DNA of 64,000 nucleotides from NCBI RefSeq assembly GCF_000426625.1, contig NZ_KE384547.1, positions 2,262,854 through 2,326,853 on the forward strand, read 5' to 3'. Positions 45,870 to 56,035 of this stretch are shown here, one piece after another. A program made the translations under genes and the position numbers. Below the pieces are notes generated by a model. The model saw only the letters and a program-made list of their open reading frames with translations. It made no database searches and had not been told where the DNA came from. The stretch comes from Psychrilyobacter atlanticus DSM 19335. Lineage in GTDB: Bacteria > Fusobacteriota > Fusobacteriia > Fusobacteriales > Fusobacteriaceae. Position 1 is the stretch's first letter; every line of letters starts with the position of its first letter.

Positions 45870-46412
45870 ATGAAGTTAACTACAAAACATGTTGTAGCCA
45901 TAGGAATAGGAGCAGCACTCTATGGTGTTCTATCTGCTGTATCACTGCCTATCGGGCCCAACACATCTCTTAGGATAGCAGTTACACTGCTTACTATATT
46001 TGGTGCACTATTCGGACCAGTGGTTGGATTTTTAGTGGGATTTATCGGTCATGCTCTAAATGATACCATGATGTATGGGGGAGTATGGTGGAGCTGGGTT
46101 ATGCTGTCTGCTATGATAGGATTTTCCATGGGATTTATAAAACTAGATAAAAGTTTTGACCCTGAACACGGAATTTTAAATAAAAAACATATAGTTAAAC
46201 TATATATATATGCAGTGATCGGAATGATCTTAGCGGGTCTTGCAGCCTATATTGGAGATGTATTCTTCTACGGTGAGCCTTCAAATAAAGTATGGATTCA
46301 AATCCTTATAGCCACAGCTTCAAACTTTGTTGTAACAGCTGGGCTGGGAATTCCTGCTGTAATTATGTTAGCCAAAAGAAAGGGCAAGCATAAAAACTTA
46401 ACAGCTGAATAA
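45870..46412 (+). CDS. ECF transporter substrate-binding (S) component, probable methionine uptake
   Basis: A 180-residue membrane protein with about five to six helices and the N-terminal pattern of ECF S components (VVAIGIGAALYGVL; FGPVVGFLVGFIGHALNDTM). It captures the vitamin or amino-acid substrate for the ECF ATPase/transmembrane pair encoded next. Placement directly behind a SAM-I riboswitch and ahead of metK argues for methionine or a methionine precursor; the MtsTUV systems are the precedent. Substrate is inference. Confidence 0.82.
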   Translation: MKLTTKHVVAIGIGAALYGVLSAVSLPIGPNTSLRIAVTLLTIFGALFGPVVGFLVGFIGHALNDTMMYGGVWWSWVMLSAMIGFSMGFIKLDKSFDPEHGILNKKHIVKLYIYAVIGMILAGLAAYIGDVFFYGEPSNKVWIQILIATASNFVVTAGLGIPAVIMLAKRKGKHKNLTAE

Positions 46413-46433
46413 AACTTAACTAAGGAGATACAA

Positions 46434-48137
46434 ATGGGAAACGAAGCAAAAAAAATTATTGAATTTAAAAATTTTACATTTCAGTATAGGAGTTTAGGTA
46501 CTCCAACATTAAAAAATATAAACCTATCTATACAGAGGGGAGAAAAAGTCCTCATTGCTGGTCCTTCTGGATCAGGTAAATCTACCCTGGGACATTGTCT
46601 CAACGGATTGATCCCATTTTCTTATGCTGGTGAGATCAGCGGGGGATTAAAGATAGACAATATAGAACCTCATAAAACCAGTATCTTCGATATCAGCAGT
46701 CATGTTTCTACCATCCTGCAGGATCAAGATGGTCAGTTTGTAGGCCTGAGTGTAGGAGAAGATGTTGCATTCAGAGACGAGAACAGTAATGTTAGTGTAG
46801 ATATCATGAAACAAAATGTAATGACGGCTCTAAAAAAAGTGAACATGGAAAATCATATCTTCAAGAGTCCTCAAGAACTGAGTGGTGGTTTAAAACAAAG
46901 GGCTTCCTTAGCAGGAATAGTAATGAGTGAAGCACCTATTCTTCTCTTTGATGAACCCTTGGCAAATCTAGATCCTGCAAGTGGAAGATCTGCTATGAAA
47001 TTGATCTCATCAGTCCACGAAAGATCCAATAAAACTATCGTTGTTATAGAACATAGGATAGAGGATGTTCTAGCTGAAAAATTTGATAAGATAATCATCG
47101 TCGATAACGGAATAATAGTTGCATCAGGTACTCCTGTAGAATTAATCTTAAACGGATCATTGAGACGTTTTGGACTGCGTGAACCTCTGTATATTGAAAC
47201 TATGAGACATGCTGATATCAGTCTTAAAGACTTAGACATCTTAAATATAGAAAGTTTAAATATCCCAAATATCAAAAAAAGTATAGATAACTGGATAGAA
47301 AATGTAAAACCTAAAGTTACATCTTATAATGAAAAAATATTAGAAGTTAAAAATCTAACTTTCTCATATAATAAGAAAGACAACATCATTAAAAATATAA
47401 ATTTTGATCTATACAAAGGAGAAATCATCTCTCTTTTAGGAAATAATGGAGCAGGTAAATCTACACTATCCAAGGTCATCACAGGTATCTGCAAAAAATC
47501 AACTGGAACTATCTCCTATAAAGGAGAAAATATAGATAGCTGGAGTATTAGAAAAAGAGGACAGGAAATTGGTTACGTTATGCAGAACCCAAATCATATG
47601 ATTACCCAGGAAACCCTCTTGGATGAGGTAAGTTTTGGATTAAAACTCCGTGGATATAAAAAAGATGAGATCTTAGAAAAAGCAGAAAACACTCTAAAGA
47701 TCTGCGGGCTGCATGCCTTTAGAAATTGGCCTATAACAGCTCTCAGCTATGGCCAGAAAAAAAGACTGAGTATCGCTACAATCTTAGCTCTAGACCCTAG
47801 TATCCTTATCTTAGATGAGCCTACAGCTGGACAGGATTATAAACATTATTTAGAATTTATGCAGTTTATAGAAAACTTAAGCAAAACCGGATTAAGTATC
47901 ATTTTTATAACCCACGATATGCACCTGGCCCTGGAATACAGTAACCGTGCCATTGTCTTATCCAATGGAGAAATTATCTGTGACGATACAGTTTCAAACG
48001 TATTATCTCATACAGAAATTTTAAATCAGGCAAATTTGAAGAAGATATCTGTTTCAACATTAGCACAAGTACTTAATATAGATGAAAAATTAATGCTGGA
48101 AACTTTTATAAATCATGATCATAAGGAGATGGTATAA
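46434..48137 (+). CDS. ECF transporter ATPase, two fused ABC domains
   Basis: A 567-residue energising subunit with both ATPase halves in one chain. First domain: GPSGSGKSTLGH, LSGGLKQRASLAG, LLFDEPLANLDP. Second domain (from about residue 300): GNNGAGKSTLSK, LSYGQKKRLSIA, LILDEPTAGQD. Both Walker B glutamates are intact. In many ECF systems these are two genes (EcfA and EcfA'). It overlaps nothing but is directly adjacent to the T-component gene (stop and start touch). Confidence 0.9.
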   Translation: MGNEAKKIIEFKNFTFQYRSLGTPTLKNINLSIQRGEKVLIAGPSGSGKSTLGHCLNGLIPFSYAGEISGGLKIDNIEPHKTSIFDISSHVSTILQDQDGQFVGLSVGEDVAFRDENSNVSVDIMKQNVMTALKKVNMENHIFKSPQELSGGLKQRASLAGIVMSEAPILLFDEPLANLDPASGRSAMKLISSVHERSNKTIVVIEHRIEDVLAEKFDKIIIVDNGIIVASGTPVELILNGSLRRFGLREPLYIETMRHADISLKDLDILNIESLNIPNIKKSIDNWIENVKPKVTSYNEKILEVKNLTFSYNKKDNIIKNINFDLYKGEIISLLGNNGAGKSTLSKVITGICKKSTGTISYKGENIDSWSIRKRGQEIGYVMQNPNHMITQETLLDEVSFGLKLRGYKKDEILEKAENTLKICGLHAFRNWPITALSYGQKKRLSIATILALDPSILILDEPTAGQDYKHYLEFMQFIENLSKTGLSIIFITHDMHLALEYSNRAIVLSNGEIICDDTVSNVLSHTEILNQANLKKISVSTLAQVLNIDEKLMLETFINHDHKEMV

Positions 48138-48965
48138 GTGACTACAACAGGAACTTTATATATCGATAAAAAGTCTCCAATCCATTCTTTAGATGGAAGT
48201 ATAAAACTCTTAATGTTATTAGTTTGGACAGCTGTAGCCTTTCTGTTTACAGACATCAGAGTATTTTTAGGACTTATCTTAGGTGGAGCTTACATCATAA
48301 GAATGGCAAACATTACATTTAAAGAAGTTAAACCATTGGTAATATTCTTACTAATATTTACCCTCTTTAACTCTTTATTTTTGATCTTAATAACTCCTGC
48401 CTATGGTTCGGAACTTATAGATCAATATACACCTATATTTAATATTTTAGGGAGACCCCTTACCTATGAAACACTGTGGTTTGCAATAATGCTATCTCTA
48501 AAATATCTATCTATACTGCCTATAACCATCATATTTATCTTCACTACCCATCCTAGTAGGTTTGCAAGTAGTTTAAATAAGATCGGTGTTTCATATAAGA
48601 TTGCCTATGCAGTCAATATAGCCCTCAGGTATATCCCTGATGTCAGAGATGAGTTTGTAAATATTATGCACGCTCAAGAAGCTCGTGGAGTAGCCTTTAG
48701 AAAGGGAGAAGACAGTCTTATAAATAGATTTAAAAACTATAACACCATCCTTATTCCCTTGGTTTTATCCTCGTTAAACAGGGTAGAAGTAGTCTCAAAT
48801 GCTATGAACCTACGTGGATTTGGATCTGAAAAAACCAGATCTTGGTACAATGGAAAAAAATATGGTAAATTTGATTTCTTAGCCGTTGCACTCCTACTAG
48901 TAGGAGCAGTTGCAGGAATTTTAATAAATAAATTTTATCTCAGCGGATTTTGGTATCCATTTTAA
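48138..48965 (+). CDS. ECF transporter transmembrane (T) component
   Basis: A 275-residue membrane coupling protein with a hydrophobic N-terminal region and the cytoplasmic Ala-Arg-Gly motif QEARGVAFRKGED, plus the second MNLRGFGSEK that contacts the ATPases. The start is GTG, five bases after GGAG and immediately after the ATPase stop. It joins the S component to the fused ATPase; no other S component gene is near, so it looks dedicated. Confidence 0.9.
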   Translation: MTTTGTLYIDKKSPIHSLDGSIKLLMLLVWTAVAFLFTDIRVFLGLILGGAYIIRMANITFKEVKPLVIFLLIFTLFNSLFLILITPAYGSELIDQYTPIFNILGRPLTYETLWFAIMLSLKYLSILPITIIFIFTTHPSRFASSLNKIGVSYKIAYAVNIALRYIPDVRDEFVNIMHAQEARGVAFRKGEDSLINRFKNYNTILIPLVLSSLNRVEVVSNAMNLRGFGSEKTRSWYNGKKYGKFDFLAVALLLVGAVAGILINKFYLSGFWYPF

Positions 48966-49015
48966 AAAATTATCGTAATTAACATATATATTAATATATT
49001 AGGAGGAATAAACAA

Positions 49016-50173
49016 ATGACAAACAAAACTTATTTCACATCTGAGTGTGTATCACCAGGACATCCAGATAAGATCGCAGACCAAATTTCAGACGCAGTAT
49101 TAGATGCTTGTTTAGCAGAAGATCCAAAATCAAGAGTAGCTTGTGAGACTTTCTGTACAACTGGACAAGTAGTAGTTGGAGGAGAGATCACTACAACTAC
49201 CTACGTAGATATCCAAACAATCGTTAGAAACAAAATCGATGAGATCGGATATAGACAAGGGATGGGATTTGATTCAGACTGTGGTGTATTAAATGCAATT
49301 CATTCTCAATCACCTGACATCTCTCAAGGTGTAGACACAGGTGGAGCCGGTGACCAAGGAATCATGTTCGGAGGAGCAGTAGACGAAACTCCTGAACTTA
49401 TGCCACTAGCACTTGTTTTATCTAGAGAGATCATCAGAAAGTTAACTGCTATTACTAGAAGCGGTGAATTAGCATGGGCTAGACCAGATGCTAAATCTCA
49501 AGTAACATTAGCCTATGATGAAAACGGAAATGTTGATCATGTAGAAACTGTTGTTGTTTCTGTTCAACATAACCCTGAAGTTTCAAATGAAACTATCAAA
49601 GAAGATATTATAAAACTAGTTATCACTCCTGTTTTAGAGAAATATGAATTAGATGTAAAAAAAGTAAATCACTTCCATATCAACCCAACTGGTAGATTTG
49701 TAATTGGTGGGCCACATGGAGATGCAGGACTTACAGGTAGAAAGATCATCGTAGATACATATGGTGGATTCTTCCGTCACGGTGGGGGAGCATTCTCTGG
49801 AAAAGACCCTTCAAAGGTAGATAGATCAGCTGCTTATGCTGCTAGATGGGTTGCAAAAACAATCGTAGGAGCTAAATTAGCTACCAAGTGTGAAGTACAA
49901 CTTTCATATGCAATAGGAGTAGATCATCCTACATCTATCAAAGTAGATACTTTTGGAACTGGAACTGTTGAAGAAATTGCATTAGCTCAAGCTACAATGA
50001 AGATTTTCGACCTTTCACCTAGAGGAATAGAGGGAGCCCTTGAACTTAGAAATCCTAAATTCAAGTATCAAGATTTAGCTGCCTTTGGACATATTGGTAG
50101 AACTGATATCGATCTTCCTTGGGAAAGATTAAACAAGGTAGAAGAATTAAAAAAAGCATTAAATATAGGATAA
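49016..50173 (+). CDS. metK: S-adenosylmethionine synthetase
   Basis: Makes SAM from methionine and ATP. The 385-residue enzyme shows [29 protein letters not shown], the [20 protein letters not shown] loop and [13 protein letters not shown]. Standard length. It is last in the SAM-I-controlled unit, so SAM represses both methionine uptake and its own synthesis. AGGAGG precedes the ATG and a terminator follows. Confidence 0.97.
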   Translation: MTNKTYFTSECVSPGHPDKIADQISDAVLDACLAEDPKSRVACETFCTTGQVVVGGEITTTTYVDIQTIVRNKIDEIGYRQGMGFDSDCGVLNAIHSQSPDISQGVDTGGAGDQGIMFGGAVDETPELMPLALVLSREIIRKLTAITRSGELAWARPDAKSQVTLAYDENGNVDHVETVVVSVQHNPEVSNETIKEDIIKLVITPVLEKYELDVKKVNHFHINPTGRFVIGGPHGDAGLTGRKIIVDTYGGFFRHGGGAFSGKDPSKVDRSAAYAARWVAKTIVGAKLATKCEVQLSYAIGVDHPTSIKVDTFGTGTVEEIALAQATMKIFDLSPRGIEGALELRNPKFKYQDLAAFGHIGRTDIDLPWERLNKVEELKKALNIG

Positions 50174-50175
50174 TA

Positions 50176-50208
50176 AAAGATGACCTCTGTATCAGAGGTC
50201 ATTTTTTA
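50176..50208 (+). terminator. Terminator of metK
   Basis: ATGACCTCTG / CAGAGGTCAT with TAT loop and T-run. Confidence 0.9.
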
Positions 50209-50278
50209 TTATCTATTCACCCATCTATATTTTTTCACTAATAATCAATATATATCCAATAATAAAATCTTAACAAAT

Positions 50279-50312
50279 AAAAAAAAGGAGATAACCAAAC
50301 GGTTATCTCCTC
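50279..50312 (-). terminator. Terminator of tuf
   Basis: GGAGATAACC / GGTTATCTCC with AAAC loop, T-run on the minus strand. Confidence 0.85.
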
Positions 50313-50361
50313 TCTATATAAAAGTTGTTGAACTCTTACATCTGTGAATAAGATACACTAA

Positions 50362-51546
50362 TTACTTAGTAATGTTTCCTACTACACCTGATGCTACTGT
50401 TCTTCCACCTTCTCTTATTGCGAATCTTAATCCTTCGTCCATTGCGATTGGATGAATTAATTCAACAGTCATTTCGATGTTGTCTCCAGGCATTACCATT
50501 TCTACTCCTTCAGGTAAATGTACTGCACCAGTGATGTCAGTTGTTCTGAAGTAGAATTGTGGTCTGTATCCTGTGAAGAATGGAGTATGTCTTCCACCTT
50601 CTTCTTTAGTTAATACATATACTTCTCCTGTGAAGTTTGTATGTGGATTGATTGTTCCAGGGTGACATAAAACTTGTCCTCTTTCTACGTCTTCTTTCTT
50701 GATTCCTCTTAATAATGCTCCGATGTTATCTCCAGCTTGACCTTGGTCTAATAACTTTCTGAACATTTCTACACCTGTACAAGTAGATTTGATTGTATCT
50801 TTGATTCCTACGATTTCAATCTCTTCTCCTACTTTTACTACTCCTCTTTCTACTCTTCCAGTTACTACTGTTCCTCTACCTGTGATAGTGAAAACGTCCT
50901 CTACTGGCATTAAGAATGGTTGGTCAATTGCTCTTTCTGGAGTTGGTATGTATGAATCTACCGCTGCCATTAATTCAATTATTTTGTCTACCCATTGTTG
51001 CTCTCCATTTAATGCTCCTAATGCAGAACCTATTACTACTGGAGAGTCATCTCCGTCGAATCCGTATTCAGTTAGTAATTCTCTTACTTCCATCTCTACT
51101 AATTCTAATAATTCTTCGTCGTCTACCATGTCAGCTTTGTTTAAGTATACGATGATGTAAGGTACTCCTACTTGCTTAGAAAGTAAGATATGCTCTCTTG
51201 TTTGAGGCATTGGACCGTCTGCTGCTGAAACTACTAAGATAGCTCCATCCATTTGTGCTGCTCCTGTGATCATGTTCTTAACATAGTCAGCATGGCCAGG
51301 ACAATCTACATGTGCGTAATGTCTGTTTGCAGTTTCATATTCGATATGAGCTGTGTTTATTGTGATTCCTCTTTCTCTTTCTTCTGGTGCTTGGTCGATG
51401 TTTGCGAAGTCTACTGCTTTAGCTAATCCTAAATCAGATAATACTTTTGAGATCGCTGCTGTCGTTGTTGTCTTTCCATGGTCTACATGACCTATTGTTC
51501 CGATATTTACATGTGGTTTACTTCTGTCAAATTGCTCTTTTGCCAT
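50362..51546 (-). CDS. tuf: Translation elongation factor Tu
   Basis: GTPase that brings aminoacyl-tRNA to the ribosome. The 394-residue protein has [48 protein letters not shown] and [10 protein letters not shown]. The C-terminal barrel domains are normal ([19 protein letters not shown] in part). Codon use is strongly optimised, as expected. It is not in an str operon; it lies 137 bases downstream of tRNA-Tyr with no terminator seen between them. Confidence 0.98.
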   Translation of the reverse strand: MAKEQFDRSKPHVNIGTIGHVDHGKTTTTAAISKVLSDLGLAKAVDFANIDQAPEERERGITINTAHIEYETANRHYAHVDCPGHADYVKNMITGAAQMDGAILVVSAADGPMPQTREHILLSKQVGVPYIIVYLNKADMVDDEELLELVEMEVRELLTEYGFDGDDSPVVIGSALGALNGEQQWVDKIIELMAAVDSYIPTPERAIDQPFLMPVEDVFTITGRGTVVTGRVERGVVKVGEEIEIVGIKDTIKSTCTGVEMFRKLLDQGQAGDNIGALLRGIKKEDVERGQVLCHPGTINPHTNFTGEVYVLTKEEGGRHTPFFTGYRPQFYFRTTDITGAVHLPEGVEMVMPGDNIEMTVELIHPIAMDEGLRFAIREGGRTVASGVVGNITK

Positions 51547-51683
51547 TGTTAAAGCCTCCTAAAAATTTTAATTTATTTTTGAATTTATATTATGACCCCA
51601 TGGCCTAATTCACTGTTTTAAAAAAAAAATCCACACCCTTCCCTTAAATATTTAGTTTAAGAAATTTGTGCAGTTTTAAAAAA

Positions 51684-51770
51684 TGGTGGTTGGAGAAGGA
51701 TTTGAACCTTCGAAGGCTGAGCCGGCAGATTTACAGTCTGCTCCCTTTGACCACTCGGGAATCCAACCAC
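51684..51770 (-). tRNA. tRNA-Tyr (anticodon GTA)
   Basis: The minus strand gives a class II tRNA with acceptor GTGGTTGG / CCAACCAC, encoded CCA, anticodon arm GCAGACTGTAAATCTGC, long variable arm and T-loop GGTTCGAATCC. A consensus promoter lies upstream. Confidence 0.95.
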
Positions 51771-51803
51771 GAGTATTTTATATCTCTCACAGAGATACGA
51801 TTA

Positions 51804-51832
51804 ATTATATAAAAAAATACAAATTTTGTCAA
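51804..51832 (-). promoter_or_regulatory. Consensus promoter of tRNA-Tyr (and probably tuf)
   Basis: On the minus strand TTGACA, 17 bases, TATAAT: a perfect match to the sigma-70 consensus, fitting a stable RNA and tuf. Confidence 0.85.
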
Positions 51833-51842
51833 TTATTTTTTT

Positions 51843-52775
51843 TTAAGATTTTATATAGATTTGATCATTTTCAATAACTATTTTTACCTTACCTTCTTTT
51901 TGTAGAATATTTAAATATTTAAACAACTCTACTTCGTTTCTTTGGAGTAATTCAACCATCTCATCGATACTATATTTTCTTTTAGTAAGCATATTTAAGA
52001 TTAGTTTTTCCAATTTTTCACTGTATTTGGGAAGTTCTTCCCTAGATGTATATTTTTTTATAATTTCCACAGATTTCAAACCCGAACTTATAAAATAATC
52101 CTTAATTTCAGACAACCTTTTTATAGTAGCTGGCTTTACCTCTCGTACAGCTCCAGGTCTAGCCAAAGTATTCAATTGAATTGTAGTTATTTTTTTATCT
52201 TTGAGATATTCTACAAATTTTTCTAGCTCCTTCACGCCATCGTTTATTCCCTCTACTATAAAGATCTCTAGATACACCTCTTTTTTAGTTACAGATAAAA
52301 ATTCAGTCATCCCATCTAAGATATTTATAGCAGATAAACCTTCGATAGGCCTGTTCATCCTTTTAAATACATCTTCTGATATTGCATCTAAAGATGGAAT
52401 GATTAGATCTGCTTCTTCTAAAGATTCCCTTACATCTAAATTATTTAGAAGACTGGAATTAGTTATAACTGCTATTTTACCACTATATATCTTTCTTACT
52501 TTTTTGATTATTGTACCTAAATCTTTATTTAATGTTGGTTCTCCACTTCCTGAAAAAGTTATATAATCGGGAGTCAAATTCTGTAATACATCTTCAAGTT
52601 CCCCTATCAATCTATCTATATCTATATAGCTATCTCTCATATTATAAAATTTAGTTGTAGATCCACATTCACAATAGATACAATCCAAATTACATGTTTT
52701 AGCCATAACCAAGTCCACACCTAGAGAAACTCCTAATCTTCTAGAAGGTACCGGTCCAAATATATATTTATACAC
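51843..52775 (-). CDS. COG0731-type radical SAM protein
   Basis: A 310-residue protein with the cluster motif CNLDCIYCECG (near residue 29), FSGSGEPTLN, SLDAISEDVF and a C-terminal winged-helix-like extension (RKYSIDEMVELLQRNEVELF). COG0731 bacterial members are often labelled as wyosine-synthesis-like; the actual reaction in bacteria is not established. It begins 16 bases after the yvcK stop codon on the same strand and is upstream of the tRNA-Tyr promoter. Confidence 0.8.
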   Translation of the reverse strand: MYKYIFGPVPSRRLGVSLGVDLVMAKTCNLDCIYCECGSTTKFYNMRDSYIDIDRLIGELEDVLQNLTPDYITFSGSGEPTLNKDLGTIIKKVRKIYSGKIAVITNSSLLNNLDVRESLEEADLIIPSLDAISEDVFKRMNRPIEGLSAINILDGMTEFLSVTKKEVYLEIFIVEGINDGVKELEKFVEYLKDKKITTIQLNTLARPGAVREVKPATIKRLSEIKDYFISSGLKSVEIIKKYTSREELPKYSEKLEKLILNMLTKRKYSIDEMVELLQRNEVELFKYLNILQKEGKVKIVIENDQIYIKS

Positions 52776-52791
52776 TCTTAATCCCCCTTTT

Positions 52792-53757
52792 TTACAGTTT
52801 CATCTTTCCTAATACCAATGAATATATAGTTGATGCTAATTTCAATGGATTGTGTCTTACTGTTTCATTTTCACTTATTTCTATGAGTGGTTCCTGAATT
52901 ATTTTAAGAGAATATTTTTTTAGATTTTCCAAATCTATCTTTATCTCCTTAACATCCTGTTCCTTATATTTTGCCAAAATATTATTTGGAATTTTTTTAC
53001 TATTTACTATGACAGAATTAAAAAATTCTTCTCCCACATGGGAATATATAGCTTTTATATGGTCTCCCACACTATAACCTGCAGTTTCTCCAGGCTGTTC
53101 CATAGCATTGGATACATATATTTTATGAGCATCTGATTTTAATACAGCATCTCTTATTTCCTCAATGATTAAATTCGGCATAATACTTGTATAGAGACTT
53201 CCAATCCCAACTATCACCATATCGGCCTGTTCGATAGCTGATACAGTTTCCCTGACTGCCTTAGGTTTTTTATCAAAATACACTTTTTTTATTTTTTTAT
53301 TGACAGCAGGTATCTTAGATTCTCCCATTACTATCTGACCATCTTCCATCTCTGCAATTAGAGTACAGCTGCTAGAAGTAGCCGGTAATACCGTTCCCTT
53401 TATATTCAACACTTCATTTAGTGCCTTTATTCCATCGACTATGTTACCTTCCATATTTATCATGGCCGTCAGCATAAGATTACCTATTGGATGGCCGGCC
53501 AGATCACTGGTTCCGCCAAATCTATAATTTAGGAGTTCCTCTCCCTTACTTTCAAATTCACTCAGTGCTATCATAACATTTCTTATGTCACCTGGTGCCG
53601 GAATATTAAATTCTGTTCTGAGTCTTCCAGAAGATCCACCGTCATCTGCCACTGTAACTATAGCAGTGATATCTAATGGAAAATATTTTAACCCTCTCAA
53701 TAAGTTAGAGAGACCAGTTCCACCACCTAGTACCACTACCTTTGGTTTATTTTTCAT
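52792..53757 (-). CDS. yvcK: YvcK-family gluconeogenesis/envelope factor
   Basis: A 321-residue CofD-like fold protein. VVVLGGGTGLSNLLRGLK, VTVADDGGSSGRLR and FGGTSDLAGHPIGNL match the UDP-GlcNAc-binding YvcK family, required in Bacillus for growth on gluconeogenic carbon and for cell shape. It is separated from the upstream gene pair by a terminator and leads directly to the radical SAM gene. The usual rapZ/whiA neighbours are absent. Confidence 0.92.
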   Translation of the reverse strand: MKNKPKVVVLGGGTGLSNLLRGLKYFPLDITAIVTVADDGGSSGRLRTEFNIPAPGDIRNVMIALSEFESKGEELLNYRFGGTSDLAGHPIGNLMLTAMINMEGNIVDGIKALNEVLNIKGTVLPATSSSCTLIAEMEDGQIVMGESKIPAVNKKIKKVYFDKKPKAVRETVSAIEQADMVIVGIGSLYTSIMPNLIIEEIRDAVLKSDAHKIYVSNAMEQPGETAGYSVGDHIKAIYSHVGEEFFNSVIVNSKKIPNNILAKYKEQDVKEIKIDLENLKKYSLKIIQEPLIEISENETVRHNPLKLASTIYSLVLGKMKL

Positions 53758-53830
53758 AAGTCACCTCTTTTTTATTTTACCCATTACAAGTATAGCACAA
53801 GATTATTCTACTCTTATAAAAAATTATATA

Positions 53831-53876
53831 TAAAAACAAGAGATAACTAAATTTAAATTTAATTACCTCTTGTTTT
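53831..53876 (-). terminator. Terminator after the 139-residue hypothetical gene
   Basis: AACAAGAGATAACTAAATTT pairs with AAATTTAATTACCTCTTGTT (minor mismatches), T-run on the minus strand. Confidence 0.75.
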
Positions 53877-53904
53877 ATATTTTCATTCTACTTTAATTTT
53901 TTAA

Positions 53905-54324
53905 TTACTTTAACTCTTCTAATAAACTTCTATTAGATTTAATCATTGTTTTCACCATTAATTTATTGATAATTTGATACCATTTGTAAGTCATACCTTC
54001 CATACCTTTAACAGAATCCACTACCATTTTCTTTAAAAATTCTAATTCATCAAAACTCATCTTGATCTCAGTTATAGCTTTTTTATTACATTCAGCTTTT
54101 AAGTATGTTAAAAAGTCTAAAACACCTTTCATTTGAGGATTATTTTCAGAACCCATTTGTTTTTGAATCTCTTCTACAAATTTACCTAAAAACTTTTTAT
54201 TATGTTTAGAGATCTTTACAGTATATTTTCTTTTTCCTTTTCCTATTCTCTGCATAGCATTTTGGATACCCATCATACCTGACATATTTCTCATTTGCAT
54301 TCCATTCATATTTTGCCCCTTCAT
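53905..54324 (-). CDS. Hypothetical protein with methionine-rich N-terminus
   Basis: A 139-residue soluble protein. The first 25 residues are rich in Met, Asn and Gly (MNGMQMRNMSGMMGIQNAMQ), then a basic stretch GKGKRKYTVKISKHNKKF and helical remainder. I recognise no family. AGGGA precedes the ATG, so the Met-rich start is real. It begins ten bases after the tsaC-like gene stop and is probably cotranscribed. The basic middle might bind nucleic acid, but that is a guess. Confidence 0.6.
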   Translation of the reverse strand: MKGQNMNGMQMRNMSGMMGIQNAMQRIGKGKRKYTVKISKHNKKFLGKFVEEIQKQMGSENNPQMKGVLDFLTYLKAECNKKAITEIKMSFDELEFLKKMVVDSVKGMEGMTYKWYQIINKLMVKTMIKSNRSLLEELK

Positions 54325-54334
54325 ATTCCCTCCA

Positions 54335-54967
54335 TTATTTCATCTTCCCGATTATTTTTTCTATTTCTATTTGTGTGATGTGACCCTCTCGTAATATCTT
54401 AGGAGTACCTCTCATATCGATTATAGTTGACTCTACCCCTTTAGGTGTTTCATTATCATCTACCACTATCTCTACTCTAGATTTTATCTCTTCACTTAGT
54501 TCTTCATATGATCTAGGGCTAGGTTCCCCTGATATATTAGCACTTGTAGTAGCTAGTATTCCCCCACAGCTTTCTATAATTTTTATAGATATTTTATGAT
54601 TTGGGATTCTTACTCCTACACTAGTACCATTAGATACCATGTTAGAGGGGATTATCCTTTTCTTATCTAAAATTATTGTCAAGCCACCGGGCCAAAAATT
54701 TTCTATTAATTTTTCTATTTCTTTTCTATTGAGCTCATTTATTACAGCGACTTTTTCCACATATTTTTTATCGCTTAAAAGAGCTATTAAGGGAGATTTT
54801 TGATCTCTTTCCTTCACTTCATAAATCCTATCCAATGATTCTTTCATCTCAATACTTGCCCCCAATCCATACACTGTATCGGTTGGGTAAATTATCAGGT
54901 CTCCATCAGCTACCATATTTGAAATTTCTTCATAATTTAAATTACTGCTTTCAAATAATTTTTTCAT
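54335..54967 (-). CDS. tsaC: L-threonylcarbamoyladenylate synthase
   Basis: Makes the activated intermediate for the t6A modification of ANN-decoding tRNAs. The 210-residue YrdC/Sua5 protein has YPTDTVYGLGASI, KERDQKSPL, FWPGGLTIIL, VGVRIPNHK and TTSANISGEPSPR. It lacks the extra Sua5 domain (YwlC length is about 340), so the short TsaC form is appropriate. It starts an apparent two-gene unit with the Met-rich hypothetical gene. Confidence 0.92.
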   Translation of the reverse strand: MKKLFESSNLNYEEISNMVADGDLIIYPTDTVYGLGASIEMKESLDRIYEVKERDQKSPLIALLSDKKYVEKVAVINELNRKEIEKLIENFWPGGLTIILDKKRIIPSNMVSNGTSVGVRIPNHKISIKIIESCGGILATTSANISGEPSPRSYEELSEEIKSRVEIVVDDNETPKGVESTIIDMRGTPKILREGHITQIEIEKIIGKMK

Positions 54968-55035
54968 AACTACCTCTTTTTTTATGACATTTATTTAACA
55001 TTTTATCATATTTTCTCAATTTTCTCAAGATGAGT

Positions 55036-55066
55036 AAAAAAAAAGGAAGTCCGGAGACTTCCTTTT
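55036..55066 (-). terminator. Terminator of glmU-prs
   Basis: AAAGGAAGTC / GACTTCCTTT with CGGA tetraloop, T-run on the minus strand. Confidence 0.85.
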
Positions 55067-55070
55067 TAAA

Positions 55071-56033
55071 TTATTGTTTTATTTCAAATAATTCACTTAT
55101 TGACTTATGTTCAATTACTCTTTTTATTCCTTCTGCAAATAATTTATCGATAGATAAAATCTTTACCTTAGATATTTTCTTTTCTTCAGGTAGTTCAATA
55201 GAATCAGTTATGATTATCTTCTTTAGCGGAGAAGCTTCTAATCTTTCTATTGCTGGCCCAGAAAATACTGCATGTGTACAACAAGCGTAAGATGCTACTG
55301 CTCCCATATCCATGATAGCCTGTGCTCCATTAGTGATAGTTCCTGCTGTATCGATCATATCATCTATGAAGATAGCTGTTTTCCCTTCAACCTCTCCTAT
55401 TATATTCATGATTTCTGACATATTAGGTTTTGGTCTTCTTTTGTCGATTATAGCTATTTTACAGTTTAACCATTTAGCTAATTCTCTAGCTCTTTTTACC
55501 CCACCGATGTCTGGAGATACTACTACTACGTCATCTCCTTTTAATCCATGTTCAATAAAGTTTCTCGCTAAAAGAGGTAATGCCTTAAAGTGGTCTACCG
55601 GTATATCGAAGAATCCTTGGATTTGGTTTGCATGTAAATCCATAGTCATTACTCTTGTTGCACCTGCTGTTGTAAGTAAATTTGCAACTAATTTAGATGT
55701 GATTGGTTCCCTTGGGCTGGCTTTTCTGTCTTGTCTTGCATATCCATAGTATGGCATAACTACAGTTATTTTAGCCGCTGAAGCTCTCTTTAATGCATCG
55801 ATAAATATCAATAATTCCATTAAAGATTCATTTACAGGTATTGTTGTTGGTTGAATTACGAATACATGACAACCTCTAACTGGTTCGTTGATCTTAGTAA
55901 GAACTTCTCCATCTGCAAATCTAAGTACTTCTGATTTTCCTAAAGGTACTCCTAAATGTTCTACAATTTTATTTGCTAAACTAACATTTGATGTTCCAGT
56001 AAAAATCTTTACATCTTTGACATTTTTAATCAT
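55071..56033 (-). CDS. prs: Ribose-phosphate pyrophosphokinase
   Basis: Makes PRPP from ribose-5-phosphate and ATP for nucleotide, His and Trp synthesis. The 320-residue protein has [16 protein letters not shown], the flexible-loop [49 protein letters not shown] and the PRPP-binding [12 protein letters not shown]. It begins two bases after the glmU stop; the same glmU-prs order is known from Bacillus. Confidence 0.96.
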   Translation of the reverse strand: MIKNVKDVKIFTGTSNVSLANKIVEHLGVPLGKSEVLRFADGEVLTKINEPVRGCHVFVIQPTTIPVNESLMELLIFIDALKRASAAKITVVMPYYGYARQDRKASPREPITSKLVANLLTTAGATRVMTMDLHANQIQGFFDIPVDHFKALPLLARNFIEHGLKGDDVVVVSPDIGGVKRARELAKWLNCKIAIIDKRRPKPNMSEIMNIIGEVEGKTAIFIDDMIDTAGTITNGAQAIMDMGAVASYACCTHAVFSGPAIERLEASPLKKIIITDSIELPEEKKISKVKILSIDKLFAEGIKRVIEHKSISELFEIKQ

Positions 56034-56035
56034 GG

